DNA of 64,000 bases from Anoplolepis gracilipes. Taxonomy: Eukaryota > Arthropoda > Insecta > Hymenoptera > Formicidae. The stretch covers positions 970,001-1,034,000 of the forward strand of contig NW_027328669.1 of assembly GCF_047496725.1 (NCBI RefSeq). The letters are read 5' to 3'. Below, piece after piece: positions 1 to 11,224 of the stretch. The first letter of the stretch is position 1. Each line of letters begins with the position of its first letter. Under the pieces are notes generated by a model that searched no databases, was not told where the DNA came from, and saw nothing but the letters and a program-made list of their open reading frames with translations. Position numbers and translations under genes: made by a program.

Positions 1-782
1 TTCATACGCGCAACAGTTAATAGGGCGAAATGCTTTCTCAAGAATTATTTAAAAAATGATTAATAATATGTAGAACATTAAAATTATAACTATAAATTAT
101 AAATTATGTCATTAAATTAAAATTAAATTAAATTAAATTTGAAATTAATATTAATATTAATATTTTTAATAAATTATTCAACTGTTAAATTGATTAAATA
201 TTTAATTTTATACATAAAAATTTAATAATTAAATAATTATAAATAATTTAATATTAAAAATATTAAATAATAATAATAATATTAATATTATATATAATTT
301 TATTTAATTTTAATTTTAATAATTTAATTTATAAATAATTTTATAAAAGAGACTATAAATCTCGGAAAAGCATTTAACACTCACGCATATTAAGAACCAA
401 GCCGCGTTGTACTAAAAAAAAATAATAATAGTAACAAATATATTAGTAATAAGAAACTATCTATTTATAGAAAATATAATATAATAGCGATTACATATTT
501 AATTTAATTGTACTTTTTTATACGCGTATATGTTTGTAACACAATACGACACATAAACATATACTCATCACACGTATCGTTTTGACAATATTAAAATAAC
601 AAATGATGGTGAGTTTTCACACCAGCCGTGAGGTATCACCAATGGCGCGTTTGGTTTTTTTTTAAGTGGACCTTCGCCTAAAGCCCTATTATACCACATT
701 ATATTATGTTGCATTATGTTATGCTGCACGCGAATGTCATACAGATAAGATATCTTTTACACACCTATTTTTTTCAAATGTG
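1..782. repeat. Left arm of ~780-bp inverted repeat
   Basis: The first ~782 bases reappear in reverse complement at 18427-19197, with scattered mismatches and small indels. The arm starts TTCATACGCGCAACAG at the very edge of the window, so it may continue to the left. It is strongly AT-rich, apart from a short mixed stretch near 600-720. Either these are long terminal inverted repeats of one element of at least 19.2 kb, or an inverted segmental duplication. Confidence 0.9.
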
Positions 783-975
783 ATATCTTTTGCAGACAAG
801 ATAATTTTTACATATTTGTTCTTTGCAAAAATGTTGTCTTTTATAAACAAAATATCTTTTACACATTTGTTTTTTTAAAGTGTGGCGTTTTTTACAGACA
901 AAATATCTAACACATCTGTTTTTTTCAACTGTGGTGTCTTTAATAAACTTTACACCTCTTTACACATCTTTTTAG
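740..975. repeat. Degenerate subterminal tandem repeats
   Basis: About four diverged copies of a 55-60-bp unit containing a core like AAGATATCTTTTACACA followed by a T-run. The first copy belongs to the inverted repeat and the rest lie just inside it. Arrays of this kind are common as transposase-binding subterminal repeats, but that role is an inference here. The open frame at 666-878 is produced by these repeats and is not a gene. Confidence 0.6.
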
Positions 976-1246
976 GTATGGTCTCCTTCAAATATTAAAA
1001 TAAAAATAAAATAAAATAGAATATGTAAAATTAAAATAAAAATATATAATTAATAAATTATTAAATAAAATAAAAATAAAAAATTAAGTAATAAAATAAA
1101 AAAATAAATAAATAAATAATTAATAAAATAATAAAAACAAATAAATAATTAATTAATAAAATAAATAATTTAATTATTTGTTTATTATTTCGAAGAGGGA
1201 CCAGCTTCGTCAGTATCCGCAGCATATAATCTTAAAATCCTTTTTT
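976..1246. other. AT-rich spacer
   Basis: Low-complexity A/T sequence of repeated AAATAAAATAAA type between the inverted-repeat arm and the 3' end of the hAT-like gene. No gene or RNA is visible. Confidence 0.7.
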
Positions 1247-3147
1247 TTACTTAACAGCGGGAGCATATAAATTATCTGCTGACATAAGAGACAAATGTTT
1301 TTTATTAATTATCATGTTTAAAACTGTTTCTCCTTTCGTTTTTAATGCTGATTTAAACACGCAAATATCATTAACAGAAACTGACGAAAATTTATTTCGC
1401 TTTTTAGTTTTAACATTATTTAAACAAGAAAACATTCTCTCCGAATCAGCATTTGAATTTGGAAGTGATCTAATGCTACTTATAAGTTTTGTTAAACTTG
1501 GATATTTAGCAATATTATTAATATACCGTTGTAAAATTTCTTTCCACATATTGTGGAAATTTAATTTAGAGATACTGTTTTTTTTTCCATTGTAAAATCT
1601 AATGGTAACGCAATCCATTCTTGCTTTAAACCATTTTCATCAATACTGCCGAAAGTTTTAGCCACGAAAGAAACATCATTGAAAGATGTTTCTCTATTAT
1701 TACTGACTAAACTTACACATGGTTGAAAAACTTTTAATTTTGATAAGAATATATCATTTATAGGTAATCTTTGACGAATTTCCTCTGCAGCAGTCACATA
1801 AAATGTTGAACATTTTTCTCGAATAGTTGTAATTATGTTTACGTGACCTTTTATTATTAATTTATTAAGATATTCTTCACATTCTGATCCTAAACTAATT
1901 TCATTAAGACCTTTTTGATTTTGCTTTAGAAAAAATATAATATCTGTAGAAAATGGTTTTAAATGTTCCTCTTTTAAAAAATTTTAACAGATTTGGAAAA
2001 GAAAGTTTACAGATTTCGGTTGCAACAAATTAATTCTCGTTTCGGACGCTTGAAAAAAAGTGTTAAATGCGTTAAAGAAATTTAAAACGTACTTTAAAAA
2101 AAGAAAATAAGCTTTTGTTTCTACATTGTTCATCTTAGACAGCAGCTTTCCTGCATTGTCTGTTCTTTCACTCATTATCATTTCAGTAAGAAAGTATTTA
2201 ATTGTATCCCAAGATTCAAGAAGTCTTTCGACACATAAATAATGAGAAACCCAGCGTGTATCACATAATTGTAATAATTTAAGATGTTTTTCTTGAAAAC
2301 ATTCGCAAAATTCTTTAAAAATTGCCGTACGTTTTGAACTAGTATTAAGATAACTAACAATTTTTTTTAAATTTCTCGCAAAATTCGGGCAATTTATTAG
2401 ATGCAGCATGCGCTACTAATGCGGCAGAATGACAAGGACATGAAAATGTTAATAAATGTGGACATTTTTCTTCTAATTTTGCTTTAAAAGATAACATTTC
2501 CCTCTCATAACTGACGCATTGTCGCATGATAAGGCAACAATATTCAAAAATGGTATTTCTAACTTATACATTTCATTTTTAAATGCATTAAATAACTTTT
2601 CTGCACTTGAATCTTTGGCATCAATATCAATTAATTTAACTAATTGTGAGTGAATATTTAACGTCTCCGGATCAACATATCGAACAAAAAAAGTCATCCA
2701 TTTTTCATTTGTAACATCGGACGTTTCATCAATAAAAATTGAAAATTTGGTATTTTGAAGCTTATTAACGACATGATTCGTTTCAACCGGACACAAAACA
2801 TTTGTAATAATGTTTGTACATTTTGTTCGACCCATGCTCATGTTTTTCAATACATAAGAATCTTTACCTATGTTTTGAAAGAAGCTAAGAATCTCTTTCG
2901 CAGTTTGATGGGAAATATTTTTGTCAGTAATTAATGCGTCATACCTTATTTCTGCTGCTTTTCTACAGTCATCAAACGACAAAAGCGACTCAATATTTGT
3001 ATCTTCGATTACATTCGATTTATTTTCATTTATTTTATTTTCTTTAAATTTAATTGTGTGACTTTTACATTTTGCGTGTCTGTGTATTTCCGACAGACCG
3101 CCAGCAATTGATTTATTACACACCAAACAAAAAAAAAGCGGTGTTTG
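1247..3147 (-). pseudogene. hAT-superfamily transposase, main body (broken)
   Basis: This is the C-terminal four fifths of a cut-and-paste transposase, read on the minus strand over several frames. In order it shows a CxxC...H...H zinc-finger segment (CLVCNKS near 3100, then HRHAKCKSH), an RNase-H-fold core with FSIFIDETSDVT near 2740 and a second acidic region ALSCDNASVM near 2530, and an inserted helical domain with CDTRWVSHYLCVERLLE near 2230. It ends with the hAT dimerisation region LPNSNADSERMFSCLN near 1450. Frames change near 2480-2410, 1984 and 1600, so it cannot be translated as one protein. Its N-terminal exon lies beyond the Gypsy insertion at 10188-10539. It belongs to the zinc-finger (ZMYM/SCAND3-like) hAT group common in insects; the exact family is uncertain. 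Confidence 0.85.
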
Positions 3148-3151
3148 GTAC
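3148..3151. repeat. Target-site duplication GTAC, left
   Basis: GTAC immediately precedes the TGTAACGG start of the LTR; the same four bases follow the other LTR at 10188-10191. A 4-bp duplication is typical of Gypsy integrases. Confidence 0.85.
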
Positions 3152-4337
3152 TGTAACGGTGCACCTTTCCCGACGTCTCGGACAAGCTCGTCGGTTCCAA
3201 GATTCGGGAGAAGGGGAAGACTTCAATTGACGAGAACGGGTTTTCGTATGACAAACGTTTATTTAGCGGTCGTATTTACATGTGGTAGGGTCGTGTGCTA
3301 TATACATATGTAGTTGGGTACGTGTGAGGTGTGTATGTGAGTGTGCGGGGGATGTGAGTATGAGCGCAGGCGGACGCGGTCGGCAAGCGGGATGGGCGCA
3401 AACGGTTAGCGGCACGAGTGACAGCGGTGCTTATCTACAAGCTAGGTGTGCGGTTATCTACAAGCTAGGCGAGCGGTACATGCGGTTATCTACAAGCTAG
3501 GCGGCGCGAGTTGCGGGCGTGTCGCAATACAGCGTGAGTACCTACAACCTAGACGGCGCGGGTTGTGAGCGGGTCGCAATACATGCAAGTTTCTACAAGC
3601 TAAGCGAGCGGTAAATGCGGTTATCTACAAGTTAGGCGAGCGGTACATGCGGTTATATACAAGCTAGGCGCGGGTCGCGAGCGTGTCGCAATACGGTGCG
3701 AGTACGTACCAGCTAGACGGCGCGGGTTGCGAGCGGATCGCAATACATGCAAGTTTCTACAAGCTAAGCGGCGCGGGTTGCGAGCGAGTCGCCGTATGAT
3801 GTGACTATCGCCGCGCGGGTGTTTGCAAGCGGGCCGCTGGGGCGGCGATCAGGCGCGCTGTCGTCGGTCACCGGGAACACCCGGCAAGAGAAGAGAACAC
3901 CCTTCTCCCGGATCGACGGTCAGTCGGGATCGCAGCCGCCGGGAACACCCGGCAGAAGGAGAGCACACCCTCCTTCCGGATCGCGTAGTCGAGAACGGAG
4001 TCGGTCACCGGGAACGTCCGGCAGAAGAAGGGAACACCCTTCTTAAGGATCGACGGTCAGGAACTTGGAGAGAGGATTGAATCTAGCTGCTGACTTCGCT
4101 TCGGAGCTTAACTCTGAGGCTCTTGCCCGGCCGGATTCAGGATCAGGACAGGTGTCTGGTCGGTCGGTCGGACTTATATATCCGGGAGCCTTCCTTCTCT
4201 CTCGCTGCGTTCGAGAGAGAGAGGGATCCCAGTGGCGTGCGCGATAGTTCGCGCAGTGGGGGAGCCCATTGGCGCCGGGTCGTGATATCGAAGCGGGTGT
4301 TCGGCTCCGCCACCGCTAGTGACGGCGTGTCGTCACA
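3152..4337 (-). repeat. Gypsy 3' LTR (1186 bp)
   Basis: Matches 9196-10187 along its length and is longer mainly because of extra minisatellite units. It carries a TATATA-containing stretch near 4170 and the shared CGGGAACACCCGGCAGAAG-type repeats around 3860-4060. The open frames here on both strands are GC-driven and not credible genes. Confidence 0.95.
3420..3790. repeat. LTR minisatellite
   Basis: Tandem units built on GCGGTTATCTACAAGCTAGG and GTTGCGAGCGTGTCGCAATA, of about 31 and 52 bp, in mixed order. The second LTR has a shorter version at about 9470-9650, so unit number differs between the two LTRs of one element. Confidence 0.8.
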
Positions 4338-4352
4338 TCACTCCCTTTCAAC
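4338..4352 (-). other. Polypurine tract of the Gypsy element
   Basis: On the minus strand TTGAAAGGGAGTGA lies directly before the 3' LTR. This is where plus-strand DNA synthesis would start, and its position fixes the orientation. Confidence 0.75.
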
Positions 4353-5017
4353 GGGGCGTGGGGCGGCGGTGTTGTTCGTAGCCACTAACCGTCGTGTGGA
4401 TCGTGGCCTCCCTTGGTGGTCGAACCGTAGTGGTATCAACCAGCGCCCGGTCGGTGTTGTGGCCCGGTACTTTCTGGCCACGTGGGCGGCGAAATGTGGC
4501 ATGTCCGCTGTGGTCCCGTCGGTCAATTGGACCTTCAATGCTGGCGGTCGGAGCGGTCCCGCGACCGGCAGCAGGATGGTGGGCTCCCCCGGCTTCCGAA
4601 TGGCGTGTCCCGTGATGATCGGGCGGGTGTGCTGGGTGGCCGGCATCACTGCGCGGGGTGGGCGGTGTTCGGCCCGTGTCTGGTCCTTGGTCGCGGTGGT
4701 GATGCGGTTGGGGGGGTCCGGTGGTCGGTGCCGTCCCCATACTTGGTCTTCTCGCCCTCGGATTTCGGTCGGGCTTTTTTTGCCGCTAGCACTTCCGACC
4801 GCCGGCGTGGCCGAATCGGAGGTGGCGATGCCAGGAAGATTGACTTCCGGCTCTGGTTGGCGTCCGATCGTTGCACCCTGGTCCCCGGGTGCGGGAGAGT
4901 CGGTGGCCCCGTAGGGGCCGCTTTGGGCGTCGTAATCGGCTCCTCTTCGGAGCTGGATATATCGCCGAAGAGGTCCTGGATGGCTTGCTTGCGCTCGCTC
5001 ATTTTAGACTTTGGCAT
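4338..5017 (-). pseudogene. Extra ORF downstream of integrase, function unknown
   Basis: Two overlapping open frames follow each other between the integrase end and the polypurine tract: 123 codons (5017-4646) and 103 codons (4649-4338), one frame apart, which looks like a single protein of about 225 residues with one frameshift. The first part is Ser/Glu/Pro-rich and basic (FGDISSSEEE near its start). The second is more structured (TILLPVAGPLRPPALKVQLT). There is no signal peptide or membrane segment, so it does not look like an envelope protein. I do not recognise the family. GC-rich sequence opens frames by chance here, so coding status is uncertain. Confidence 0.4.
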
Positions 5018-5169
5018 GGCTGGTGGTCGCCGTTGCGACCGTGGTCGGTGGGGGCGGTCGCCGGGGTCGGCGGCGGTCGGAGGCGGTCGGAGGCGGTCGC
5101 TGGGGTCGGCGGCAGTCGGAGGCGGTCGCCGGGGTCGGCGGCGCGTTGCCGGCTCCGGCTCTCCTGTGT

Positions 5170-6525
5170 TTACCAGGGCTCTTTGTCGGCCCCTTCCGTC
5201 GTGCTGGTTGCTGCGGGTGGTGCGTCTTTGAGGTCCTGGAGATGGACTCGCCGGTACCGCTTTCCTTGCCCGTCTCGTAAGTTCACGATCACGGGTGAGA
5301 TGAACCTCTTTACCGTGAGTAGGCTGATATACCGTGAGGCGAGCTTAGCAGCGAAGTTCGCGTCCTTGGCGGACATGGGTCAGTCTTTCTTCCACACCTA
5401 GTCGCCTAGCTGGGGTCGCCAGCTTCGCCGGCGCAGGTCATAAAGGCGGACCTGACGTTGGAAGGCGCGCGCCAGGTGTATGCGTACCACCTCGAAGGCT
5501 TCCTCCAGAGCTTGTCGATTCTCGGTGGGAGTAATGTCGGTCGGTGCCTATGTCCGGTCCTGCGGATGTGGCGACGCCAGTTCCCGGCCGTGGTTCAGGA
5601 AGGCCGGAGTGTAGCCCGTTGCCTCGTGCCGGGAAGTGTTGACGGCGAACTGTAGGGCGGCGATCCTTTCGTCCCAATCACGGTGGTCCTTGCCCACGTA
5701 CTGTGCAATCATGGTCTTGACGGTGCGGTTGGCGCGCTCCACCGAGTTACAGTGGAGAGCATAGGCAGGCGTCAGGCGGTGTTCGATGCCAAACTCCAGG
5801 AGTAATTTCCGGAACTGGTGCGAGGTCGTCTGTGTCCCGTTGTCGAAGATGAGTTGTTTAAGGCATCCGTGGCGGTAGATGATGTGTTGGGTCACCTCTC
5901 GGACGAGGGCGGGTGCCGTGGCCTATCGAAGTGGCACCATCTCTATGCATTTGCTAAATCAGTCCTGCATGTTAAGTAGCCAAGTATGTCCGTGGTATGA
6001 TCGGGGTAATGGCCCCACGAAATCAATCGAAACTTGCTGCCACGGGGCGGTGGCCGCGGTGGCATGTAGGTGTCCAGCCAGCTTGCGTTGTACTGCTTTA
6101 TGGACCAGGCAGCTCGGGCACTGTCGGACGTACCGGGCGATCTCCCGGAACATGCCTGGCTAGTAATAGGCTCGAGCTACGCGCGCGATGGTTTTGGCCA
6201 CTTCGGCGTGTCCAGCGGTCGGGTCGTCATGGAACCGGCAGAGGAGCGCGGGTCGGTGCTCCTTGGGGATCGCTTCCATTGCTCGATGGATTGCTAGTGT
6301 CTCGCGGAAGTCGAGGTCGTGTAACCGGTGTCGTGTCAGTTGGCCGTCCTGGATTCGGTAATCGGGGTAGTCTCCGGGCCGCTCCTCGACCGCGGTCCAT
6401 AGGCGGCGGTACCACTTACCGGTCAGGTGGCCCTGCATCGCATCGACCGTTAGACAGGGTGTCGGCAACCTGGTTGAGGCTGCCCTTCCGGTAACGGATT
6501 TCGAAGTCAAATTGCTGCAGCTCAA
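5170..6525 (-). pseudogene. Gypsy integrase (broken)
   Basis: The integrase would insert the reverse-transcribed DNA into the genome. Reading the minus strand from 6330 downward there is an HHCC zinc finger (FHDDPTAGH, then CPSC near 6110). The DDE core follows: the first Asp in VSIDFVGPLP near 6030, the second in IFDNGTQTTS near 5830 and the Glu in NSVERANRTVK near 5745. A C-terminal domain ends near 5190 with SPVIVNLRDGQGKRYRRVHL. In-frame stops occur near 6162, 5956 and 5925 at places where Trp is usual, and the frame changes near 5550 and 5400. All catalytic residues are still visible, but the protein cannot be made whole. Confidence 0.88.
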
Positions 6526-7672
6526 ACAACCACCGCCCCAGGCGTCCGCTGGGAGACTCGAGTTGCTGTAGCCACCGTAGGGCTTGGTAATCCGTTACTA
6601 CGGTAAAGTGGTATCCCTCCAGGTAGTCACGCATTCGGCGGATGCCCCAGACCACGGCCAAGCATTCTAATTCGGTGGCGCTGTAATTCCTCTCGGCCTG
6701 GTTGGGGGTGCGGCTGGCATATGCGATGACTTGTTCGCCGTCTTGATGGTATTGGGTCAGTACCGCTTCTAACCCTTGGGCACTGGCGTCGGTTTGCAGG
6801 ACGAACGGCTTTGAAAAATCCGGGCAAGCTAGCACTGGTGCGGTGGTTAGTGCCTGTTTGAGCTGCTGGAATACAGTCTCCTCTCCCTCGGACCATGTCC
6901 ATTTGGCCCCTTTTTGCGTCAGTCGAGTGAGCGGTGCTGCCACTGTTGAAAAGTCGGCGATAAACCGGCGATACCACGAGGCGATGCCGAGGAACTGGCG
7001 GATCTTGCGGACGATGGTGGACGTGGGCCAGTTGCGGATGGCGGTTACTTTCTCGGGGTCGGTCCGGATGCCGTGTCGATCCACGATGTGCCCCAGGTAT
7101 TGTAAACTGTTTCGGCAGAACTGGCATTTCTCGGCGTTAAGCCTCAAGCCAGCGTTCCGCAGTCGGCGGAATATTTTCGCCAGGTGGCGCAGGTGGTCGG
7201 CGAAGGTTTGGTTGGCGACGACGATGTCGTCTAGGTAGACGAGGACGTGGGGCTCGAGGTCGGGTCCCAGGACGCTGTCGAGGAGTCGCTGGAACGTGGT
7301 CGGTGTGGAATGTAGGCCGAATGGCATAACCCGGAACTGCATCAAGCCCCGATCCGGAATGATGAATGCGGTGGCGGGCCTGCTTTCCGGGGCCAATGGC
7401 ACCTGTCAGTGTCCGTTTTTGAGGTCCAGTGTGGACAAGTAGCGAGCCCCCCGGAGCTTGTCGAGGGTGGCCGCGATGTGAGGCAGCGGGTAGTCCTTTT
7501 CTGAGGCGGCGTTTAGTTTTCGGAAGTCGATGCAGAATCGGTGGTTCCCATCCTTCTTGCGCACAATGACCATTGGGGAGCTCCAGGCACTGGTGGAGGG
7601 TTCAATCACTCCCTCGCGCTCAATTTTTTCGATCTCCTGGTCGATAATTGCCTGCAGGACGAGGTTTCGGGG
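6416..7672 (-). pseudogene. Gypsy reverse transcriptase and RNase H (one or two internal stops)
   Basis: This region copies the element RNA into DNA and degrades the RNA strand. The fingers/palm start with STSAWSSPMVIVRKKDG near 7600 and FCIDFRKLNA. After an in-frame TGA near 7404 the frame continues through FRVMPFGLHSTPTTFQ and the catalytic YLDDIVV near 7230. The thumb/connection has FLGIASWYRRFI, and RNase H starts with VLQTDASAQGLEA near 6800. Another TGA near 7671 separates it from the protease. Length and order match Gypsy pol, and both stops could arise by single transitions. Confidence 0.93.
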
Positions 7673-8165
7673 TCAGTACCGTTGCTTAATTGGCGGGCCG
7701 GGTTTTAATCGGATGAGATGTTCGGTTCGGTCGGTAGGTCCTCGAATGTGTTCGAATTTTTGAAGCTCCGTTGTTACGGACTCGTTCAGTTGAGTGGTTT
7801 CGTCGGCGGTGGTGACGGCTAGTCCGGCGGTGATACCGCCAAGGCGGGGACTCGCGGAGGCGGCAGGCGTGGGGACTGCCGCGAGGTGGGTCCCCATTTT
7901 GGCCCACAGATCGATCCCAACCAGGAGCTCGTTGTCCAGCGTAGGGAGGACAAGAAACCAGTGTTTCAAACGTTTGTTGGCCAGCTGGAGCGGTAACTCT
8001 ACCGTTTCCTGGACGGTCACCACTGACCCGTCGGCTAGGTAGATCTGCTCCGGGCTCATGTTTGGCCGGGGCGCTTCGCCGCCCAAGCGTCGGGCGGTCT
8101 CCTGGCTAATGAGCGAGATCTCGGAGCCGGAGTCGATTAGTGCCCAAATCGGTTGTCCGTGGATC
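7673..8165 (-). pseudogene. Gypsy aspartic protease
   Basis: Retropepsin that would cut the Gag-Pol polyprotein. The active-site triad is visible as WALIDSGSEISLIS near 8130 and the second conserved segment as NELLVGIDLWAKMG near 7910. The frame is open from a TAG near 8166 down to the TGA at 7671, then would continue into reverse transcriptase. The gag-pro join is broken by that TAG or a frame change, so natural readthrough or frameshifting cannot be judged. Confidence 0.85.
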
Positions 8166-8196
8166 TAGACTAGTATGTGCGGCCGGGGCGTGTACT

Positions 8197-9141
8197 CTAT
8201 TCGGGCTGAGCGGTGGCCGCGGTGCCTCCGGCCCGGTTTTCGTTTCCCTTCGGTGGGTGGCAGTCCCGCGACAACATCCCGTTCTTGCCGCACCGGGAAC
8301 AGAACTTGCGAGCCGGCTTTTGGCAATCCCGACGCGTATGTCCTCGCTGCTTGCAGCGCCAGCAGCAGTTCTCTCGGTTATACGTGGCGGCGGCGACGGA
8401 GAACTTGGCAGTAGTCTGGGTGTCCGGGCGGCGTTTCTTCTTTCGCCGCCGGATGAGTTCAAGTTCGGCCACCTTGGCGGTCAACTCATTCCCAAGTCCC
8501 GCTCGGGAGATGTGTAACTGTATGTCCGGATCTATGTTTTCGTAGAAAACTGGTCCAACTGGTCTTCCACCGTGAAGCCTCCGGCCCTTCGCATTGTCGT
8601 GAACATGGCCGTGAGATATTCCGGGAAGGGTTCGTTGGGGCGTTGGAGGCGGCCATGAACCTCCCTTTTTAGTTGACGGTGATACCCCGACGGCAGGAAG
8701 TGTGTGCGAAATGCTCGCAAGAAGTCGGCCCACCTCGTCCAGCCCGGGTAATTATTCCGGTACCTAAGAAGGGTACTGCAGCGAAGCATCTCTGGCAGCC
8801 CGAGCAGCATCTGCTCGTCGGCAAAACCGTAGCCGAGGCGCAGTACCTCTACTCGTTCCAGGAAGGTAAGCGGTTCCTTTTCTTCGAAGTGGAGTCCTCA
8901 CTTTCGGATCTGGTTCAGCGCCTTAGCGCGGTCGGGTAGGCCGTCAGGGGGGCTTCAAGTCCTCATAAGACTCCTCCTCGGAGTGGGGTATGGTGAGCGC
9001 CTGTCGTAATTCCGGGTGACGGGCGGTGAGTCGGCGCAGTCTCTTCCGGAATTCGTCGAACGTACCCGAAGGGTTCTCCCCGTAGTGGTCTAGATATTGT
9101 ATGACTTGTTCCTTTGACAGGTAGTTGATGCGCGCGCTCAT
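8197..9141 (-). pseudogene. Gypsy gag with two CCHC zinc knuckles (broken)
   Basis: Nucleocapsid/capsid protein packaging the RNA. The likely start is the ATG at 9141, shortly after the primer-binding site (MSARINYLSKEQVIQYL). A first segment runs to a stop at 8944. The capsid-like retrotrans_gag segment is open at 8810-8532 (LLRYRNNYPGWTRWADFLRAF). The nucleocapsid at about 8370-8230 has two knuckles, CWRCKQRGHTRRDC and CSRCGKNGMLSRDC. The three segments are in different frames, so at least two frameshifts have accumulated. Confidence 0.85.
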
Positions 9142-9177
9142 TAGGGGTTGACGAGAACTGGAGTCTTCACGGATCAG

Positions 9178-9195
9178 GTCCCTGTTCGGGCGCCA
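9178..9195 (-). other. Primer-binding site, tRNA-Lys type
   Basis: The minus strand directly after the 5' LTR reads TGGCGCCCGAACAGGGAC. This 18-base sequence is the well-known complement of the 3' end of tRNA-Lys(UUU) used by many retroelements. It abuts the LTR end with no gap. Confidence 0.93.
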
Positions 9196-10187
9196 TGTAA
9201 CGGTGCACCTTTCCCGACGTCTCGGACAAACTGGTCGGTTCCAGGATTCGGGAGAAGGAGAAGACTCCAATTGACGAGAACGGGTTTTCATATGACAAAC
9301 GTTTATTTAGCGGTCGTATTTACATGTAGTAGGGTCGTGTGCTATATAAATATGTAGTTGTGTACGTGTGAGGTGTGTATGTGAGTGTGCGGGGGATGTG
9401 AGTGTGAGCGCAGGCGGACGTGGTCGGCAAGCGGAATGGGCGCAAGCGGTTAGCGGCGCGGGTGATAACGGTGCGTATTACAAGTGGGCTGCGCGGTTTC
9501 TTACAAGCTAGGCGAGCGGCACATGTGGTTATCTACAAGGTAGGCGAGCGGTACATGCGGTTATATACAAACTAGGCGCGGGTCACGAGCGTGTCGCAAT
9601 ACGGTACGAGTACCTACCAGCTAGACGGTGCGGGTTGCGAGCGAGTCGCCGTATGATGCGACTATCGCCGCGCGGGTGTTTGCAAGCGGGCCGCTGGGGC
9701 GGCGATCAGGCGCGCTGTCGTCGGTCACCGGGAACACCCGGCAAGAGAAGAGAACACCCTTCTCCCGGATCGACGGTCAGTCGGGATCGCGGCCGCCGGG
9801 AACACCCGGCAGAAGGAGAGCACACCCTCCTTTCGGATCGCGTGGGCGAGAACGGAGTCGGTCACCGGGAACGCCCGGCAGAAGAAGAGAATATTCTTCT
9901 TCCGGATCGGTCAGGAACTTGGAGAGAGGATTGAATCTAGCTGCTGGCTTCGTTTCGGAGCTTAACTCTGAGGCTCTTGCCCGGCCGCATTCAGGATCAG
10001 GACAGGTATCTGGTCGGTCGGTCGGGCTTATATACCCGGGAGCCTTCCCTCTCGCTGCGTTCGAGAGAGTGGGGGATACCAGTGGCGTGCGCGATAGTTT
10101 GCGCAGTGGGGGCGCCCATTGGCGCCGGGTCGTGATATCGGAGCGGGTGTTCGGCTCTGCAACCGCTAGTGACGGCATGTCGTCACA
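9196..10187 (-). repeat. Gypsy 5' LTR (992 bp)
   Basis: Second LTR copy, upstream in the direction of transcription. It would hold the promoter. It differs from the 3' LTR by substitutions and by fewer minisatellite units, so the insertion is not recent. Confidence 0.95.
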
Positions 10188-10539
10188 GTACTTTACGTAA
10201 CCATGACTGATATTGTTTAATTTCTAGCCACTCATGTCTAAATGTTTTTTTGTATTGTGTTTTAGGTTTTTTATCATGATTATCATGATTATCATCATGA
10301 TTATCATTATTATCATTATTATTATTATTATCAAATTTAATATTATTTTTATGACTTAAAGTATTTGCATGTCTGAGAACAGACAAATGACATGAAAAAA
10401 TTTTTTTACACACAATACAATAAAACAAAGAATTATCGAAAGAAACTTTCTGTATCCACGATTTGGTTCTTTCATCATTAAGCCAAGCTTTGCAAAACTT
10501 TTGCTTAAGTTTTTTTAATATTATATTTTTGTCACACAT
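10188..10539 (-). pseudogene. hAT-type transposase, N-terminal part
   Basis: An open frame starting MCDKNIILKKLKQKF, with a C2H2-like finger FYCIVCKKIFSCHLSVLRHANTLSH and an Asn/Asp-rich linker. It then has FRHEWLEIKQYQSWLRKV, where the Gypsy element interrupts it. The reading continues at 3147 on the other side with the second finger. A T-run next to the junction carries a frame change, so the gene was, or has since become, defective. The Asn/Asp/His run is encoded by an expanded TTATCATTAT-type repeat at 10275-10335. Confidence 0.8.
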
Positions 10540-10559
10540 TTTATTACAAATTAAAAAAT

Positions 10560-10695
10560 GGCAAGACAGAAGAAAAAGAAGAAAAATTATATATATATAT
10601 ATATAATATATATATAATATTTATAAAATTGAAATATATATATATATATATATATACCAAATTATTAAATTCCAATCGCTAGTACTCAATTAATA
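10560..10695. repeat. TA microsatellite next to the PLE-A 3' end
   Basis: (TA)n runs at 10586-10660, then a short unique stretch ending AGCAGGTAATGTAAG where the Penelope similarity begins. The other PLE-A copy also abuts a TA run at 17994. Confidence 0.75.
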
Positions 10696-10749
10696 GCAGG
10701 TAATGTAAGTAGAACGACCAAACTAGCCAATAATATCTTTATATTAAAA

Positions 10750-10785
10750 CGACGTTTCGACCATTTGGTTGTGGTCCTTTTCAAG
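10750..10785 (-). ncRNA. Hammerhead-ribozyme-like motif, PLE-A
   Basis: On the minus strand CTTGAAAAG is followed by a 4-bp stem GACC/GGTC with a 10-nt loop, then GAAACGTCG. Penelope-like elements are known to carry minimal hammerhead motifs of this form near their ends. Two core positions differ from CTGANGA, so activity is doubtful. Confidence 0.5.
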
Positions 10786-11224
10786 TTTAACTACAATGAA
10801 TAACAAATAAATTATAAATTGAATCAAGACGGTAAACGCAGTAAATCAATCAAAATCCAAATAAATTTAGTACATACATTCGAGTGAACAAAGATGTATA
10901 TCAATGTGTTGTACAAGTAGCAGTTAATTAAACATATTGATTTGACGAACCAACAAGTGACGGAACACGTCTTGTCAAAACTAATGTCGAAACTAAACTG
11001 TCGATTTTTTAAAAAACATTTTAGACGACCTTTATAATCTTGTCATAAATATTATGTAGGTTTTCTGTGTCTTTTTGTAAGTTTATTGTGTTGTTGTTAA
11101 ATTTCTTGATAAAAAACATTTCTACTATTTCTCTCTTTTTTATAAATTTCTCGTTATGTAAAATCTCTGGGCTATTCCACTCAAAGTCATGTCCGAATTC
11201 CGATCTATGCTTACTAATTACGGA

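Larger units (their letters stand above)
3152..10187 (-). mobile_element. Gypsy (Metaviridae) LTR retrotransposon inserted in the hAT gene
   Basis: A 7036-bp GC-rich element sits in AT-rich surroundings. It has two LTRs (3152-4337 and 9196-10187), both reading TGTAACGG...CGTCACA on the plus strand. A primer-binding site and a polypurine tract lie at the inner edges, consistent with a minus-strand element. The minus strand carries gag with two zinc knuckles, aspartic protease, reverse transcriptase, RNase H and integrase in Gypsy order, then an extra ORF. Every domain has stops or frameshifts, so the copy is inactive. It interrupts the hAT transposase gene between its two zinc-finger segments and is flanked by GTAC duplications. 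Confidence 0.95.

Noticed and set aside
666..878. 70-codon frame near the left end
   Set aside because: Made of the degenerate subterminal tandem repeats and overlaps the inverted-repeat arm.
4338..5017. Retroviral envelope gene in the Gypsy element
   Set aside because: No signal peptide, no membrane anchor and no cleavage-site pattern in the region.
4123..5401. Long plus-strand open frames (up to 263 codons) in the Gypsy region
   Set aside because: They are antisense to the element, in GC-rich sequence with few stops, and show Arg/Gly-rich composition without any family features.
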